A stretch of DNA of 64,000 nt, taken from positions 124,001-188,000 of the forward strand of contig LLEY01000063.1 of the NCBI GenBank assembly GCA_001414485.1. Direction: 5' to 3'. Made by a program: the position numbers and the translations under genes. Source of the stretch: Calycina herbarum (Eukaryota; Ascomycota; Leotiomycetes; Helotiales; Pezizellaceae). The notes beneath the pieces were generated by a model. That model ran no database searches. It was not told where the DNA came from and worked only from the letters and a program-made list of their open reading frames with translations. Positions 23,850 to 35,650 of this stretch are shown piece by piece (position 1 is the stretch's first letter; each line of letters begins with the position of its first letter).

Positions 23850-25689
23850 TCATTCCGCTCATAGTCATGATTTCATGTGTACTGGTGTACATAGCACCTT
23901 GCCCTGTTATAGAGCTATAGAGAAGGTGGTTGGTGCTCCGGTGCTTGTTTTTTGATGTTTTCTTTCCGTCCCCGAGTCAACCTTTTCAAGAATCCCTCCT
24001 GATGCTTTATTTACGTTCATGGAGAAGATTTGCATGGCCACCTCAACGGGGTCATTTGCTTTTTGAATAGTTTATTCCTTGTGTGGCAAAGCAAGCACGA
24101 AATACCTCGCCACTTTTTTGCACAAATACATAATTGACCTGGGTTCTTTTGCTGGCGTTTGGATAGAGGAGATGATGGTTTGGCCTGGTTATTTTTCGGG
24201 TTTCGGATGGTGTTCGGTATTTGGGCATGGGGTATGAGGCATGATTGATTGGGTTTGGGTCATACGTAGCATTTTTGTGAGAGATACCATAAATACAATA
24301 AAGAGGCGAATATTTTTTTTTTTTGAAACTCAGTTTCCTTCTACAAGATTGAGTGCCTGTTTAGCAGTACACCCAGTCTGCCTCATCAATTTTTTGTCTC
24401 TAGCACCTTGTTATGACGAGGCTTGGTAATAGTGTTATCCCTTGAGGTGTGAGGAAGGATTGATAGTTAACAAAATTTACAAAAATGCCCCTATTTAATC
24501 GAAAGTGACTACAGCACTGCTTTGATAAAACAGAGGTATTTGGATCAGAAAATGTTATAAACAAGAGGTGTTCTATTACTTTATTAGTTTTCTCCAATGT
24601 ACTGAGAACAAAGTCTACTTTTATATTATATACTTGCTAGCCCAACTGAGTGATTAGAGCATATAAACTAGAGATACATGCTCGAATTATAGTGCGGTAA
24701 AATATTTTGGATAAGACTATACTATATTTATATTACTAGAGAAATACTTGTTCTAAATTCTTAAGCCTAGGAGACTACCTAACCGTCGGAATAAGTAGAC
24801 CTACTTTCCACCCAAACTGTATAGCTGGAAAAATCACTCAACGAACTCTGACTGAATAAACTTATTTCATTATTTTTAAGAGTAGAGATGAGTTAAGAGA
24901 AGTGAGCATTGCTTTACGGTACTTATTTACTAATAATTGTACAACACATTTTGGAACAACCAAAAGTAATTGTCTAGAAGATTAAGAGAATCAGAAACTT
25001 GATTTCTCAATTCTCCTTAGCCTTCTCGGTTAAGAATTATGTTTGTCTGGAAATATGTGGTATAATGGGAAAGAAGAGTGCTGTAGCTCGAGAGCAATCA
25101 CTTAGTTCTTTAGAACATGAGTGTTCTAAGAAGCGTTTCTGAAGATTAAAATTCTTGAGTAAATACGTATTCTTTCAGTGTTTCTATGTACACTTAAAAA
25201 CGTGTACTCGAAAAATGGGTCTTAATGGGTACTTTGTGTAGCATGAGCCTCTTTGTAGCAGGTGCCCTCGCTTAAAGTGTTGGTTTTGGTTGAAAGCATC
25301 CACTTTTGGTGCACATTTTAAAGTGTAAATATGAACTGGATGGGGTGATAACCGTCAAGCCTGATGCAGAGAGAAGCACATTGAACAGCAGTCGACTAGA
25401 AGACTCTCTATTTAATAAAGAAAAGGTATTACCGTCACTAGAAAAATTGTTTTTATTGTATTCTTTGTTAAAACTCGTTGTTTGTGCTCCAAATCTTCTT
25501 TGATAATTCTATACATTGTTAGTACATCATTTTCTCCACTTTTTGAATTCTAACAAAGCCATTTTTTTGCGAAAGAAAACAATAATAATAAGACACAAGT
25601 TAAATTTACCATACTTTCCCGACCTTTTTCCTTTACTAAATTATCTTTCTTAATCAACACGAAACGTATAGTAACACTTTATTTGCATC
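23850..25689. other. AT-rich island, left part
   Basis: Base composition falls visibly after about 24300, with long A/T runs, an 18-T tract near 24310, and no gene. It contains a short hairpin at 25108-25134 (TTCTTTAGAACA / TGTTCTAAGAA) and a copy of a hairpin-forming repeat at 24967-25035. It is probably a decayed transposon graveyard or the promoter of the 2EXR gene. Confidence 0.55.
24967..25035. repeat. Hairpin-like repeat, diverged copy
   Basis: Begins TAATTGTCTAGAAG and ends CCTTAGCCTTCTCGG. The sequence aligns with the better-preserved hairpin at 41085-41152, including the TTTCT.AATTCT middle and the CCTTCTCGG end. Confidence 0.4.
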
Positions 25690-26448
25690 ATGTCTACGAA
25701 TACTCGCTTTACTCTCTTTATAGCCTTACCAGCCGAGGTGAGGCGTATGATTTGGCAAGCTGTTTACGAGAGTACTCCTCGTCGTGAAGTAAGTGTTGAA
25801 GTGTACGAGTTTGGGGGTGTGAACTCCGTTGATGTTGATATTATCTCAGACGAGCTGGACGACATAGATGAGGTGTTTGATCGTCTTTTTGAGGTTAATC
25901 GAGAGTCTCGGGCATTTGTAAGATTTTTAGAGAGCCAATTCATTACACCCTTCTCATCTAACCTGGTTACTCCAAAAGGTGTAAATTATGAGTCAGGTGG
26001 TCTGCCTATGGATCAAATCAAAATTGATCTAGCAAGGGACTTACTATACCTTGAATGTTTCGATGATCTCAACCGATTTTTCTATAACCTACATGACAAC
26101 GCCCTAGACGGGGAGTCTTTGCTACATCGATTATTCCGTTTCCTCTTTGCTCAAAACGGAAACACGGTAGCTGGTAATCTGGTTAACCTTAGTCTTCATT
26201 GCCGCCTCAACAAATTCTTAGGAATTATTGCACTTGAATCTGACCCTCCAGCATCAGAGGGGACTGGTGAGGTTACTAATCTTAAGGCTTCTCTACGTCT
26301 ACCAAAACTAGAGCGGGTTATACTCCGTTGCAACTGTCGTTCCAGCGGAGAGCATGCATGCAAACCCAAAACAACAGGACCGGTATTACAGGACAGCCAG
26401 GTAGCTTACGTTGTGACTACCGAGTACTGTCTCCCAGATTCCCCCTAA
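25690..26448 (+). CDS. 2EXR domain protein
   Basis: An uninterrupted 252-aa ORF. The N-terminus RFTLFIALPAEVRRMIWQAV matches the 2EXR signature, an F-box-like motif frequent in large fungal families, followed by the expected basic-then-beta segment (PRREVSVEVYEF). An acidic linker (DELDDIDEVFD) and FEVNRESRAFVRF complete the domain. The C-terminal half is lineage-specific. No catalytic role is known for this family; protein-protein interaction is likely. The reading frame is well kept although it is the only gene in an AT-rich island. ATG 25690 is the first Met. Confidence 0.85.
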   Translation: MSTNTRFTLFIALPAEVRRMIWQAVYESTPRREVSVEVYEFGGVNSVDVDIISDELDDIDEVFDRLFEVNRESRAFVRFLESQFITPFSSNLVTPKGVNYESGGLPMDQIKIDLARDLLYLECFDDLNRFFYNLHDNALDGESLLHRLFRFLFAQNGNTVAGNLVNLSLHCRLNKFLGIIALESDPPASEGTGEVTNLKASLRLPKLERVILRCNCRSSGEHACKPKTTGPVLQDSQVAYVVTTEYCLPDSP

Positions 26449-28173
26449 AATATCTAGTTAAAAAAGTCCTTTGAAACAAGAAATTGTCTCAAAGGTCTTC
26501 AATAGTCTACATCCATCTCCTTTAAATCGCACGTGAAAACCGACAAAATCAACCACAAAACAAAGTAGCTGGAAAAGAAGAAAATAGACTTTAAGTAGTT
26601 TTCTTATTCGTGTTAATAGTCATTTTTCTTTGTATCTGACTTTACTCTCATGCCGGTAGCTTACTCCTAGTCTATTTTCGGAGGCTTCTCCTCTGCTATC
26701 TCGTTTGTACTCCAAAAAGCAGAACGATCGCGAAAAGGAAATTTGCAGTGTCCATTGTGATGACTGACATGATGCAGCTCGTAATTCTGTACGGCGAGGG
26801 CATCTAGGAAGAAACCCAAATCAATTACTCCAAAGCTCCCTTGCAATAGACAAAAGAAGGGTGGAGCGGTAAACGGCTCTCGCGATTCGGGCCTTCTAGT
26901 GCAAATGAGTACTTATCACTCTAAATTCTGATCCCGTATAAAACTTATGTCTGATGAATCCCTCTAATATTCATTCATTTTCTCCCCCCCAAGTGTAGCT
27001 AAGCTACGAGAGATGAACCAAGTATCCATATGTCCATCGCCGGGCTACGTCGAAGCTTCCCCGCCAGGACCCACAATTCCAAAATTCCATCTATAAATCC
27101 AAATAAAGCTATCACAAGTCTAGAGTTTGTCCGCCTAGCCTAGTTGATGAAAGTCCCAAACTGCCCCAATCCAAAAATATCCAAGATACCGGGTATTCTC
27201 TGCCTGCCGTTCGGGTGGCTAGAGTTTTGCTGATTTTTCGTATTTTTTGGCACGAGTAAAAAGTGGTTCTTGGAGCCATTAGGGACTTTTTCTCTGATTA
27301 GCTAGAACTTTAATTATTCTAGTTTCTTCATTTTAATACATAATACTTATAAAGACTTGATAAGCGCCTTTGCGATGAAGTGGTGTGATACAATACTGGT
27401 GGTAGTATTTCGATTTAATTCACTCAAAATAGACCTGTAGATAGCTACCTACCCAAAGGAGAGAATATTGACTGACAAAAACACTCATTTTTACTGAATG
27501 AAACGGGTGACCCCTCTTTGAAGGCTTGTATGAACAGAATACCCCTGTTTTGTAGAAAAGGGTGTTTATTAAAGTTTTTTGATTTATTAGAGTGTTTTTG
27601 TTAATGACCGTTGACCTTTCGGGTGTATGTTAGTTTTCAAGTCTCAAGTCTTGTCGGTCAACATCAACATTTGGCAGCAAACTCTTTATCGGTCCCTTTA
27701 TATCCCATTTCTCAGCAATACCGCGTCAAGTATCATCATTACGAGACTGGAGGGGTCTTGGGCTTGAAGTAACAAGTTTTGGGCATCTTTTGGGAAGTTG
27801 ATGCTCAATTTCCTAATAGAGCTCTTGGTTTGAAAATTCATATTATCGACGGGGTATCTCTCGTCTTCTTATTCTTTTCTTGGGCTTCGTGGGGCCAACT
27901 GAAAATTAAACGTGCTGAAAGCGGTGTTGGGGCGTTAGCGTGGGCGACCGATAGAATTTGCTGTCGGTTGTATAGGACGGAGAATAATGGAAAAGTGCAC
28001 GACGGATATATGCATACTACTTGTCTTGCTACTAGAGGGGGGGGATTGCTTCTACATCGATCCTTGTTGTAATGGCGGGGGCTCTCGTGCCTCTTTGAGG
28101 GTTTGGGAGTTGGACTATGTGGAGTGTTGTTCTGGGTATATGGGATCTATTCTGCTTTTGACTACTTATCTAC
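26449..28173. other. AT-rich island, right part
   Basis: No gene is recognised. A/T-rich sequence dominates to about 27650. Two short open frames near 27780-28260 lie against the 3' end of NAA25 and have no protein-like features. Confidence 0.5.
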
Positions 28174-31100
28174 CTATGCTTTATCAACATCCTTCAACAG
28201 TCCCAAACCAACAACTGCATCTCGCCATCCTTCAACTAAATCTCCTGCCCAGACCTCCATAGCACCACTATCCATCAACTCTCCTAAACCCCCAATGACA
28301 CTCTCCCCATCTGTGCCATTGACGCTATCAAGAACTTTGTCGATCAAACCACCCTCATCCATTCCTTTCTTGATAGTCCCAATCGTCTTTAACGTCTTCT
28401 CAAGTAATCGCCGCGCAAGGACTTCAGTCTTCTTGTTTGCTGCGATTTGAGAAGGATGAACCTCTTTACTGGGTAATTTGGAAAGGAAGGCGGTAAATGA
28501 CAGAACGTGCAGTGCAAGGGAGTGTGCGGTAAACATGACGTGGAGGATGTGACCAAATACTGGCGTCAAGTCTTTGGTCTCGCTAAGGAATTCGATGAAA
28601 GATGATATAGCATTGCATAAATCATCGTTATGAGCTTCTAGTCGAGATTGGAACTTTTCTTCCTTCCATAACGAGGATGACAGTGATGACTTTAGAATGG
28701 TGGATATTGCTTCGTAGCATTTGCGTGCGTAGTTCTCGGGCTTGGTGAGGTAAATGGATGAATCTTTGACTTTGGGAAATTCTAAAGGAGTAGCGAGAAA
28801 GGCTTTCAGTGTGGCTTGGGATGCGGATTTTGAAATGGCTGGTTGTGGTATCAAGAGTTGGATGAGCTTTTCCGAGACTAGATTTAGGCGCGTACGGTAT
28901 TCCTAGAATGTATTAGAGAGGAATGTGGAAGGTGGGTTAGTTGACTTACTGAAGGAGCTGGCACAAAGCGAGAAATTTCTTCAAAGTTGCTTCCAAGAGT
29001 TCCTTCGTGATCCGGAAACGATTCGTAATCATTCGTATCGGATATCGTTGTTTCTAAACTTTCGGGGTCGGGTGCTATCAAAAGTGTCAGCTTTACGTTG
29101 GGGGAATGACCTTGGGCAGACTTACAAAGAACATCGTAACCTCCATATGACTCCAACAAGCCTTTGGCAGATAGCACGCGGTTTATCCTGCTCCTCTCAA
29201 CAACAGACATGACAGCCGAAAATGAACATTCAAGTTTGTCGGTGACTTCCTTGAGCTCAAAAATCGTATTGTAACTTCCATGCTTGTATGATAGCCAGGT
29301 ATTCTTACTGATCTGACCACGAGACCCTCGATAGAGCTTTTGTTGCTTCTTTAGGCTTTCGATGGGAGTTGAGGAGCTGAATGGGTGCGGGTGTAAACTC
29401 GATATCCTGTCGAAGAGTGTGTAAGATAGCGTATCAAGTTGAATCTGCTTGAGGGCTAGATTATCGTAGGCGCGCATAGCTAACGGCCCACTGCCTAGAT
29501 AAGTGTAAAGTCTTGTGAGAAGAAGCCAAGTTTGGGAGTTTGGTTGAGAAATACTTGCTGCCTGCTCAAGCAGAGCAACCGCTTGCAATATTGAGGAGTT
29601 CCTGGAACTTGAGAGAGGATCTTCCGATGTTTCGGTATCCAACTTGGAAAGCTTGATTAAGCATGTTGCAGCCAAAACAACAAGATCATCAGCGGGGTGC
29701 CGGTCCGTAGGAAGTAAGTCCCAACTTGATCGTCCTCCATCAGCTGCAGCTAAGTACAGCTTTATTGCATCAACCGCGAAGCTTTTAAGACATCCAGAAC
29801 AGAATGAGACGCAGGGTTGAGAACAGGAAGAGCAGGTTGTCTCTGTGGGACCTGCATGCTGTTTTGGTGCCGCGCGCCGTTCCTGCTCAGGTAAACTACA
29901 TGAGAGAAGATATCTTAATTTGTACGAGTTGATGTGCTCCGCGAGCTTTTTGGCTGTCTTGAACTACAATTTGCATAACCATTAGCATTTCGAGGTTCGA
30001 ATCTTGTTAGTTGACAGAATTATAAAAAGGAGAAACATACCCCTTCATGTTCAGGCTTTGTGGCTTCACCCTTTTTTGGTCTTTTGTATTCCAAATGACC
30101 AGGATTTCCAAAAACCCCATTCTCTGTCAAGATTTTCAATAAACGTTTACGCTCTTCTGGTTCCAGCTGCTGAACGAATGGCTTGAGGTCCGTGAAAACA
30201 GTGGTGGCAGTTCCATATTGTTTCAAGTATTTCACAATAATCGAGAGTCGATCTTGAGAAGAGTCTGAACCCAGAGCGAAGGAGTTGGTGTTCGCGAAAG
30301 AGATTTTGACCCAGGCTAATGAGGCGTTTCGCTTCCAACTCTTATCAATTTCACACTTCGGGTCTTGATGAGCTTCTACTTCGGCCAATACTGCTTCTCT
30401 ATGCCTATGAACTGTTACTAGGATTGTGGGGCGAAGATTATCGAACGAAACTTACTCGTGGCCCTGTAATTCAATTGCAGAGCGTATGAAGGAATCCCAA
30501 ACGAGCCAATCACAGAATCTGTTTTCTGAGAGCTGGCCAGACCCATCTTTTGTGCGTGCTCGCTTGAGTAAAGCTTGGGTGGTAGCAAATAACTGCTGCC
30601 AGTTCTTCACCTCGCCAAGCAAAATTAACTTAAACCTCCACAACTGCCACTCACTTTTTGCGATGACCGATTCCGGACCTAAAGATGGATCCTGGAGATA
30701 CTCTAATCGCTGCTCTGGTTTCCCGAGAGTCTCCGTGATCCTATGCAAGAGGAGCAATTCCTGGGCCGTATGGATAGAGCGGAGCGGAAGTCGCTTCGGA
30801 TCCTGCCAAAAAGAGTTAATCTTACCCGATAAAGACCTGTGGGTATTCTATTTGCTTACTGCGGCTGTTTTGGTTGCAGTTGCCAGCTTTTGTATTTGGG
30901 CAAATGCTAATGTGCCCCATAATTTCCGTTGCTTTTCTGGGTATGAAGAAGAGACCTATCGGCGGTTAATAACGTGTCGAATGGGGAGGCTTGCCAGATT
31001 TACACTGTAGAGAAACATGGTGGCAATATTCCAGAAGATGTATGCATGGTTGCCCGGAAAGCTTTTCTCCAAGCTGTTGGATATCTGAAGAAAAATATTA

Positions 31101-31700
31101 GCTACGTCGTTTCTAATCATGCCATGCTATGCTCGAGTTGCATTCTTGTCTCCGATGACCGGGGTTTCAACACACCTGTCGGGCATGATCTAAATCATTC
31201 TTTTCGAGGCATGCTTCGAGGCATCTCTTGCTCAGATCTTCATTTTTGGGAAGTGCTTTCACACACTGCCATCGAACCTCACCGATTATCCGGATCCAGT
31301 CCTTTCGAGGCCTAAATTCCCCCAACGCTTCTTCATAAAGCTCGATAGCCTCAAGATCCGTGAGTGGCTGTTTTCGTTTTTGCAACTCCTCCAAGTGAGC
31401 AAGAACAGCAGCCTGCTCAGACGCTAGCGGCGACCTCGCTCGAATAAATATCTTAAGAGCCTATTGCATCATGTCAGCAGCTGTAAGAAAAAAATTATAT
31501 CCATCACGTGATGAGAAATTCTTCACAGGGCGGGCAGCGAGTGGTATTTAGTGATAGAAAGGGAGACTCACTTCTAGATAATCGGTGGATCTTTTAGCAA
31601 GACGCTTGTCGACTAGCTTGAGTGCCTGTTTGTAATTGCTAGCCTCAATAGCATTCCAAATCGGGGCATCGTGACGATCCCTGATCATCTGGTCTGACAT
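28174..31700 (-). CDS. NAA25: NatB N-acetyltransferase auxiliary subunit NAA25/MDM20
   Basis: Nine minus-strand exons give 990 aa: 31700-31572, 31460-31176, 31084-31006, 30936-30860, 30802-30456, 30404-30041, 29963-29126, 29074-28950, 28902-28174. All junctions keep frame. The N-terminus (IRDRHDAPIWNAIEASNYKQ, LKLVDKRLAKRSTDYLE) and FWNIATMFL with KLWGTLAFAQIQKL are typical of this TPR-like helical scaffold, which anchors the catalytic subunit Naa20 to the ribosome. NatB acetylates Met-Asp/Glu/Asn/Gln N-termini and affects actin and mitochondrial inheritance. An unusual cluster of five cysteines (TTCSSCSQPC...FCSGC, about residues 471-485) lies within an otherwise helical region. Family identification is confident; exact borders of the two smallest exons are less so. 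Confidence 0.85.
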
Positions 31701-32484
31701 TTTGCGCCCACTTCTGTTCGGTGCAAGTTCATGCGACGGGAACTCAAAATCCAACTTATCTCGATGTTGGATGCCGGCGCGTCCGGGCTTAAGGGGGAAC
31801 CGTTGTGGCTGGTGTATAAGTGCGGTTGACAATTTTGTTTGTGAGTGAGGGGGTACGGGTATTCAGCTTCCAAGCGAAGAAAATCAATGGCCGATTCGCC
31901 GAGAGACGTGCACTAGTCACAAAATAGGCAGAGACTGTTTATGAAGACAAATATTACGTTCTCACAATACTTTACGTTCCGCGATCTCGGCGTGTAAATA
32001 CCCATCTTTTAGTGAATGTAAAGTACCAATGGAGTTGCTGACGCTGTCATCATAGCAATCGGAGACTATGAGACTTGATTATCTCACGCGTTCCCACCCA
32101 GTTAATACCTAAATCCAATTATCCTTGATATTCTAGACATTTTTAAACAATCAAGGAATCGATGAACGTTGATTGGCACTCTTATCTCATAAATAATTCC
32201 TTTCCTTTTGCCTACCTATAACAGAATCGTTTGTTGTATTCTTCCAATTTCAATTCAAATGCCAGGATTGCAATATTCCAATGTCGCCGCAGATTCGGAA
32301 ACATATTTGCACTCATACAACCTTTGCACATAGAGCTAGCAAGTCCCATGCCAGGTCCCCGACACAAATTGATAACGATGACTCCACTGAAGAGCAATTT
32401 TCCCATACCAGTACAAAGAATACATATTTTACACTCAAACTTCCACCAACCTCACTGCAGTCTTTTCCCCGCAACGGCTACTAA
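31701..32484. other. Intergenic
   Basis: Upstream region of NAA25 and 3' flank of COX23. No gene or repeat recognised. Confidence 0.45.
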
Positions 32485-33457
32485 TCATGAGAACCACCCT
32501 TTTGACTTTCTGGCTTCCTTTCGATCTGCAATCTGAAGGGATACGTCAGTGATAATTCACGATAGGGCCCCAACACTAGCGGTGTGCAAAACAAAGAACG
32601 CATACTAGCTCCGCCATGTGAACTGTTTATAACCAATGGCAATCTCAAAACAGGCGGTCAAAACCCAAAGCACATTCCAACTGGAAGCAGAGATGGACAT
32701 ATGACAATCACACCACCACCAATGATCACAATATAACGGAAAACATCACTTACCCATTGTTTCTTGCAATCTCGATATGCCCTAGAAGCTGTATCAGCAA
32801 ATGAATCAAAATGACCAGTAACCCAACTCCGTGGAATCCGAAAAGCCGGTAAAAGATAAGACCAACTCAGCCACCACATACGACAACCCTCGTGAAGCCA
32901 AACTTGGGGAATCCTTGCGGCATGAGAAAGATGAATGTGACCCCAAGATACAACCCCAACTAAGCGCCATCCATTGAGTATAACAATAATATGTTCTTAT
33001 CGCCACTTGACAGGAAACCCCAGTCATCCCAATGACATCCAGAGTCCAAAGAAAGTAAAAAAGAAGAGAGAGAACGAGAGAATGGACAGAGGGGGTATCC
33101 TAGTAAGATGAAAGAAACTCACGTAAAGTAATCAGCGCACATCTGTCTATCGCCTCCATTTCGATGCAAACATTTCAAACTCCTATCCGCCGCCTCCTGA
33201 CATGGATCGTAATATTCGGAGAGCCGTTTACTGTCATAATATCAGCCATGAATCCCAAACAAAACACAAAGTTCCACCGCCGTCATAACCAGGAGAACGG
33301 TAGTAAGATTGATAGATCGGAAACGAATGCCGAACCCAACCTAGTGGGCAGGAATATGGGAAAGCAAGGTTAAAAACGGGATTTACCTTTCAAACTTCTC
33401 ACTGGTCTTCTTATCCCAAGGACCTTCACCTTCTTGAGATGGATCTTTGGAAGACAT
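32485..33457 (-). CDS. COX23: Cytochrome c oxidase assembly protein COX23
   Basis: Four small exons (33457-33387, 33230-33123, 32781-32754, 32532-32485) encode 84 aa; no single exon is long enough to stand out. The protein carries the twin CX9C motif: [11 protein letters not shown], then CADYFTAYRDC, with [12 protein letters not shown] between them. It ends [15 protein letters not shown], as expected for Cox23. It is imported into the mitochondrial intermembrane space by the Mia40 relay and takes part in copper delivery to cytochrome c oxidase together with Cox17. Intron 3 is unusually long (221 nt). All junctions have GT-AG borders and conserve the frame. Confidence 0.9.
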
Positions 33458-34122
33458 GGCTATTGGTGTTGATACGGACGTTTGAGGTAGCAGCGGCCTG
33501 GTTGTCTAGCTTGATGAGACCAAACAATGTTCATCGGAAAGAAGTCCGAAAAGTGTCGCTTCTGCTAGCGCAACGGCAACTTATCGGAGCTGGCTGGGCC
33601 GTGGCCAGGGTTAGAACCTTAATTTGGTTATCGATAAGGCCAGCTGGAAATGCCCCATGTATATTTCAGTCAACACCACCTCCACACCACCTGCTTTGCT
33701 ATGAATGGCTACATTCTATATATCTTGATTGTTTTTCCAAGTACAGTGTTGCATATCTAAAACAATTTCCGAGATTCCGCCTAAACATTCATCAGCAGCT
33801 TTGTGGCAAAATTTTCTGGAGTTCACAGCCCAGCCCCTTATCTACTTCTCGTCCGTTCAACACGAATTCAAATAAGCGCTAAGGTTCGCGTAGATATATT
33901 GTTTACCAAGTAGTAGTACAATACATGTATTTCCGACTGTGTCTGTTACAGTAACACCATCCACCCCTTTCTCCCAGGACCGCACCATGTTACCTAGAGC
34001 CCAACCGCAACGGCCTAATATCCACCAGAACAACAGACATACGATGATTTCACTTCAAAATCGCTGGCCTTGTCCATCGACGACGTCTCAAGATGGTTAT
34101 GAATAAGCACCTCATGCGTCCG
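33458..34122. other. Intergenic
   Basis: Upstream region of COX23. Open frames of up to 147 codons on the plus strand show no protein-like features. Nothing else was recognised. Confidence 0.4.
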
Positions 34123-35156
34123 TTAACGGCATATGCATTGCAGCGGGCCATAAACGAGGCCTGTTTCTAGGTCGCTGCGCTCTTTATCGTCTAGTCTTCC
34201 GTATCGGGTCATCAGATCCAGCTCTTCGATAACTCCCCCGCTTGGGTCAGTGTAGAATACATTAGCCCTCCACACCTTGGAACTCTTCCCCTCCACTCTT
34301 GCTCTTACGTGTCTCCACAACCAAGGCCTGATATGTGAAGTTTGGTAATATGTACTGTAGTTGGTCATGGGAGGTCCAAGAATGCCGAGTAATGCCACTA
34401 CTAGTCGCGGAGCAAGCGTTCCACTTGAACGGTGGCTAATTTTGGTCCGGGAAGACCCCCCTGATTAGCATGTCGTTCATGACAAGCGCTGGAACATTGC
34501 ACTTGCTGGACCCATTCCATGCTTTCATCATCCCCGGCACTATATCCCTTTTGAGAAACGCTTTCCATACAGAATCTCGGCCATGGAATTTGCTGCATGT
34601 CCATCCGAGCATCCCAGTCCAGCTTGCTTGAAAGTTCCGAGTTCTCGACCATGTTCCCAATAATACTCCAGCCACAAGGGTAATTGGGCGCATTGTTTTG
34701 GATGATAAGGTTGATGCGAGAGAAATGAGTGCGTGTCAAGTATCGTGAGACCTTCTGATCCATATTTCGGCTCTTGCGTGGTATGGGAACTGTAGATTGA
34801 TCCATCAAAAAAGGTGTGGAGGAACTCTACCAGGGCAGGCAAGATCGAAGAGTCGAGGACGTGCAAGAATCACGGTTGATCGACCGGCAGCGCATTACCT
34901 AGGTTGGACTGGGTCATTGTCGATTTACCTGGCCTTGAAGGTGTCCATAGGAAAGAGTGTGGAGGCCGGATCCAAGAAGCATCAGATATAAAGTAAGGAA
35001 ACAATCATCCAAAACGCAACAACAACCAACATCTCCACCAACATAGGTATCATATCTTGATACAATCCCAAGAAATACCCCACCCAACACCATTCCATAA
35101 CCAACTCCCTTCCTCCATTCACAAAGAAGCTTGGGCTTGCCCAACATATCAATCAC
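34123..35156 (-). CDS. Possible multi-exon gene of unknown function
   Basis: Several minus-strand open frames look protein-like and may be exons of one gene. The first (35156 down to about 34929) has a hydrophobic segment YGMVLGGVFLGIV and ends at a good donor (CAG then GTAAAT). A cysteine-containing frame follows between about 34801 and 34401 (NAPNYPCGWSIIGNMVENSE). A third (34398-34123) has ELDLMTRYGRLDDKERSDLE. I could not join them with confidence, and frames change between them. This may be a membrane-anchored protein or a decayed gene. No family was recognised. Confidence 0.3.
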
Positions 35157-35650
35157 TGTATCCTTGATACGAGATTTATAAAAGGGACCTCGACCCTCAG
35201 CAGACCTTTTGTTTACTTCATCTCCAAAATTCCAAAGACACTTGGCTTCAATATCTATACGCTTGTGTAGAAAGACAACTTATCATCACAAATCGTAAGT
35301 GCAAGTTCAAATTGTTCTCCAACGAAGCTAGTGCGCGCCTGTCATCCTCACGAAGTGATGATATCATCTTGATATCATGGTTCTGCCAACACTGCTGGCA
35401 AAACATACACTCCGTGAAGACAAACAGGCCTCTATCTTCAGTCCACAGACTAGTTTTCGTTGCTTCGAAGCTGCGTTTGAACCTTTTCCAACCCCAAGCA
35501 AAAAGGATTTGAGCCTTGCTCCCCGGCAGCGTTCAAATCATCTTTGGCTTCCCAATGATCTCTTTTCCCAACAGAAGTATAAAAAACAACAAACAAGACA
35601 ATGGTCTGATAACAGATATAGCAGATATACCCGACCTACAATATAGCAAG
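35157..35650. other. Upstream region of the dioxygenase-like gene
   Basis: Contains a CA-rich probable 5' leader. The reading frame upstream of the chosen start stays open to about 35516 without family-like sequence. Nothing else was seen. Confidence 0.4.

Noticed and set aside
27779..28262. Two overlapping plus-strand ORFs next to NAA25
   Set aside because: Part is antisense to the last NAA25 exon; the rest is low-confidence AT-rich sequence.
29985..30010. tRNA-like T-loop word GGTTCGAATC
   Set aside because: Flanking bases do not form a T-stem, and it lies in an intron of NAA25 with no cloverleaf around it.
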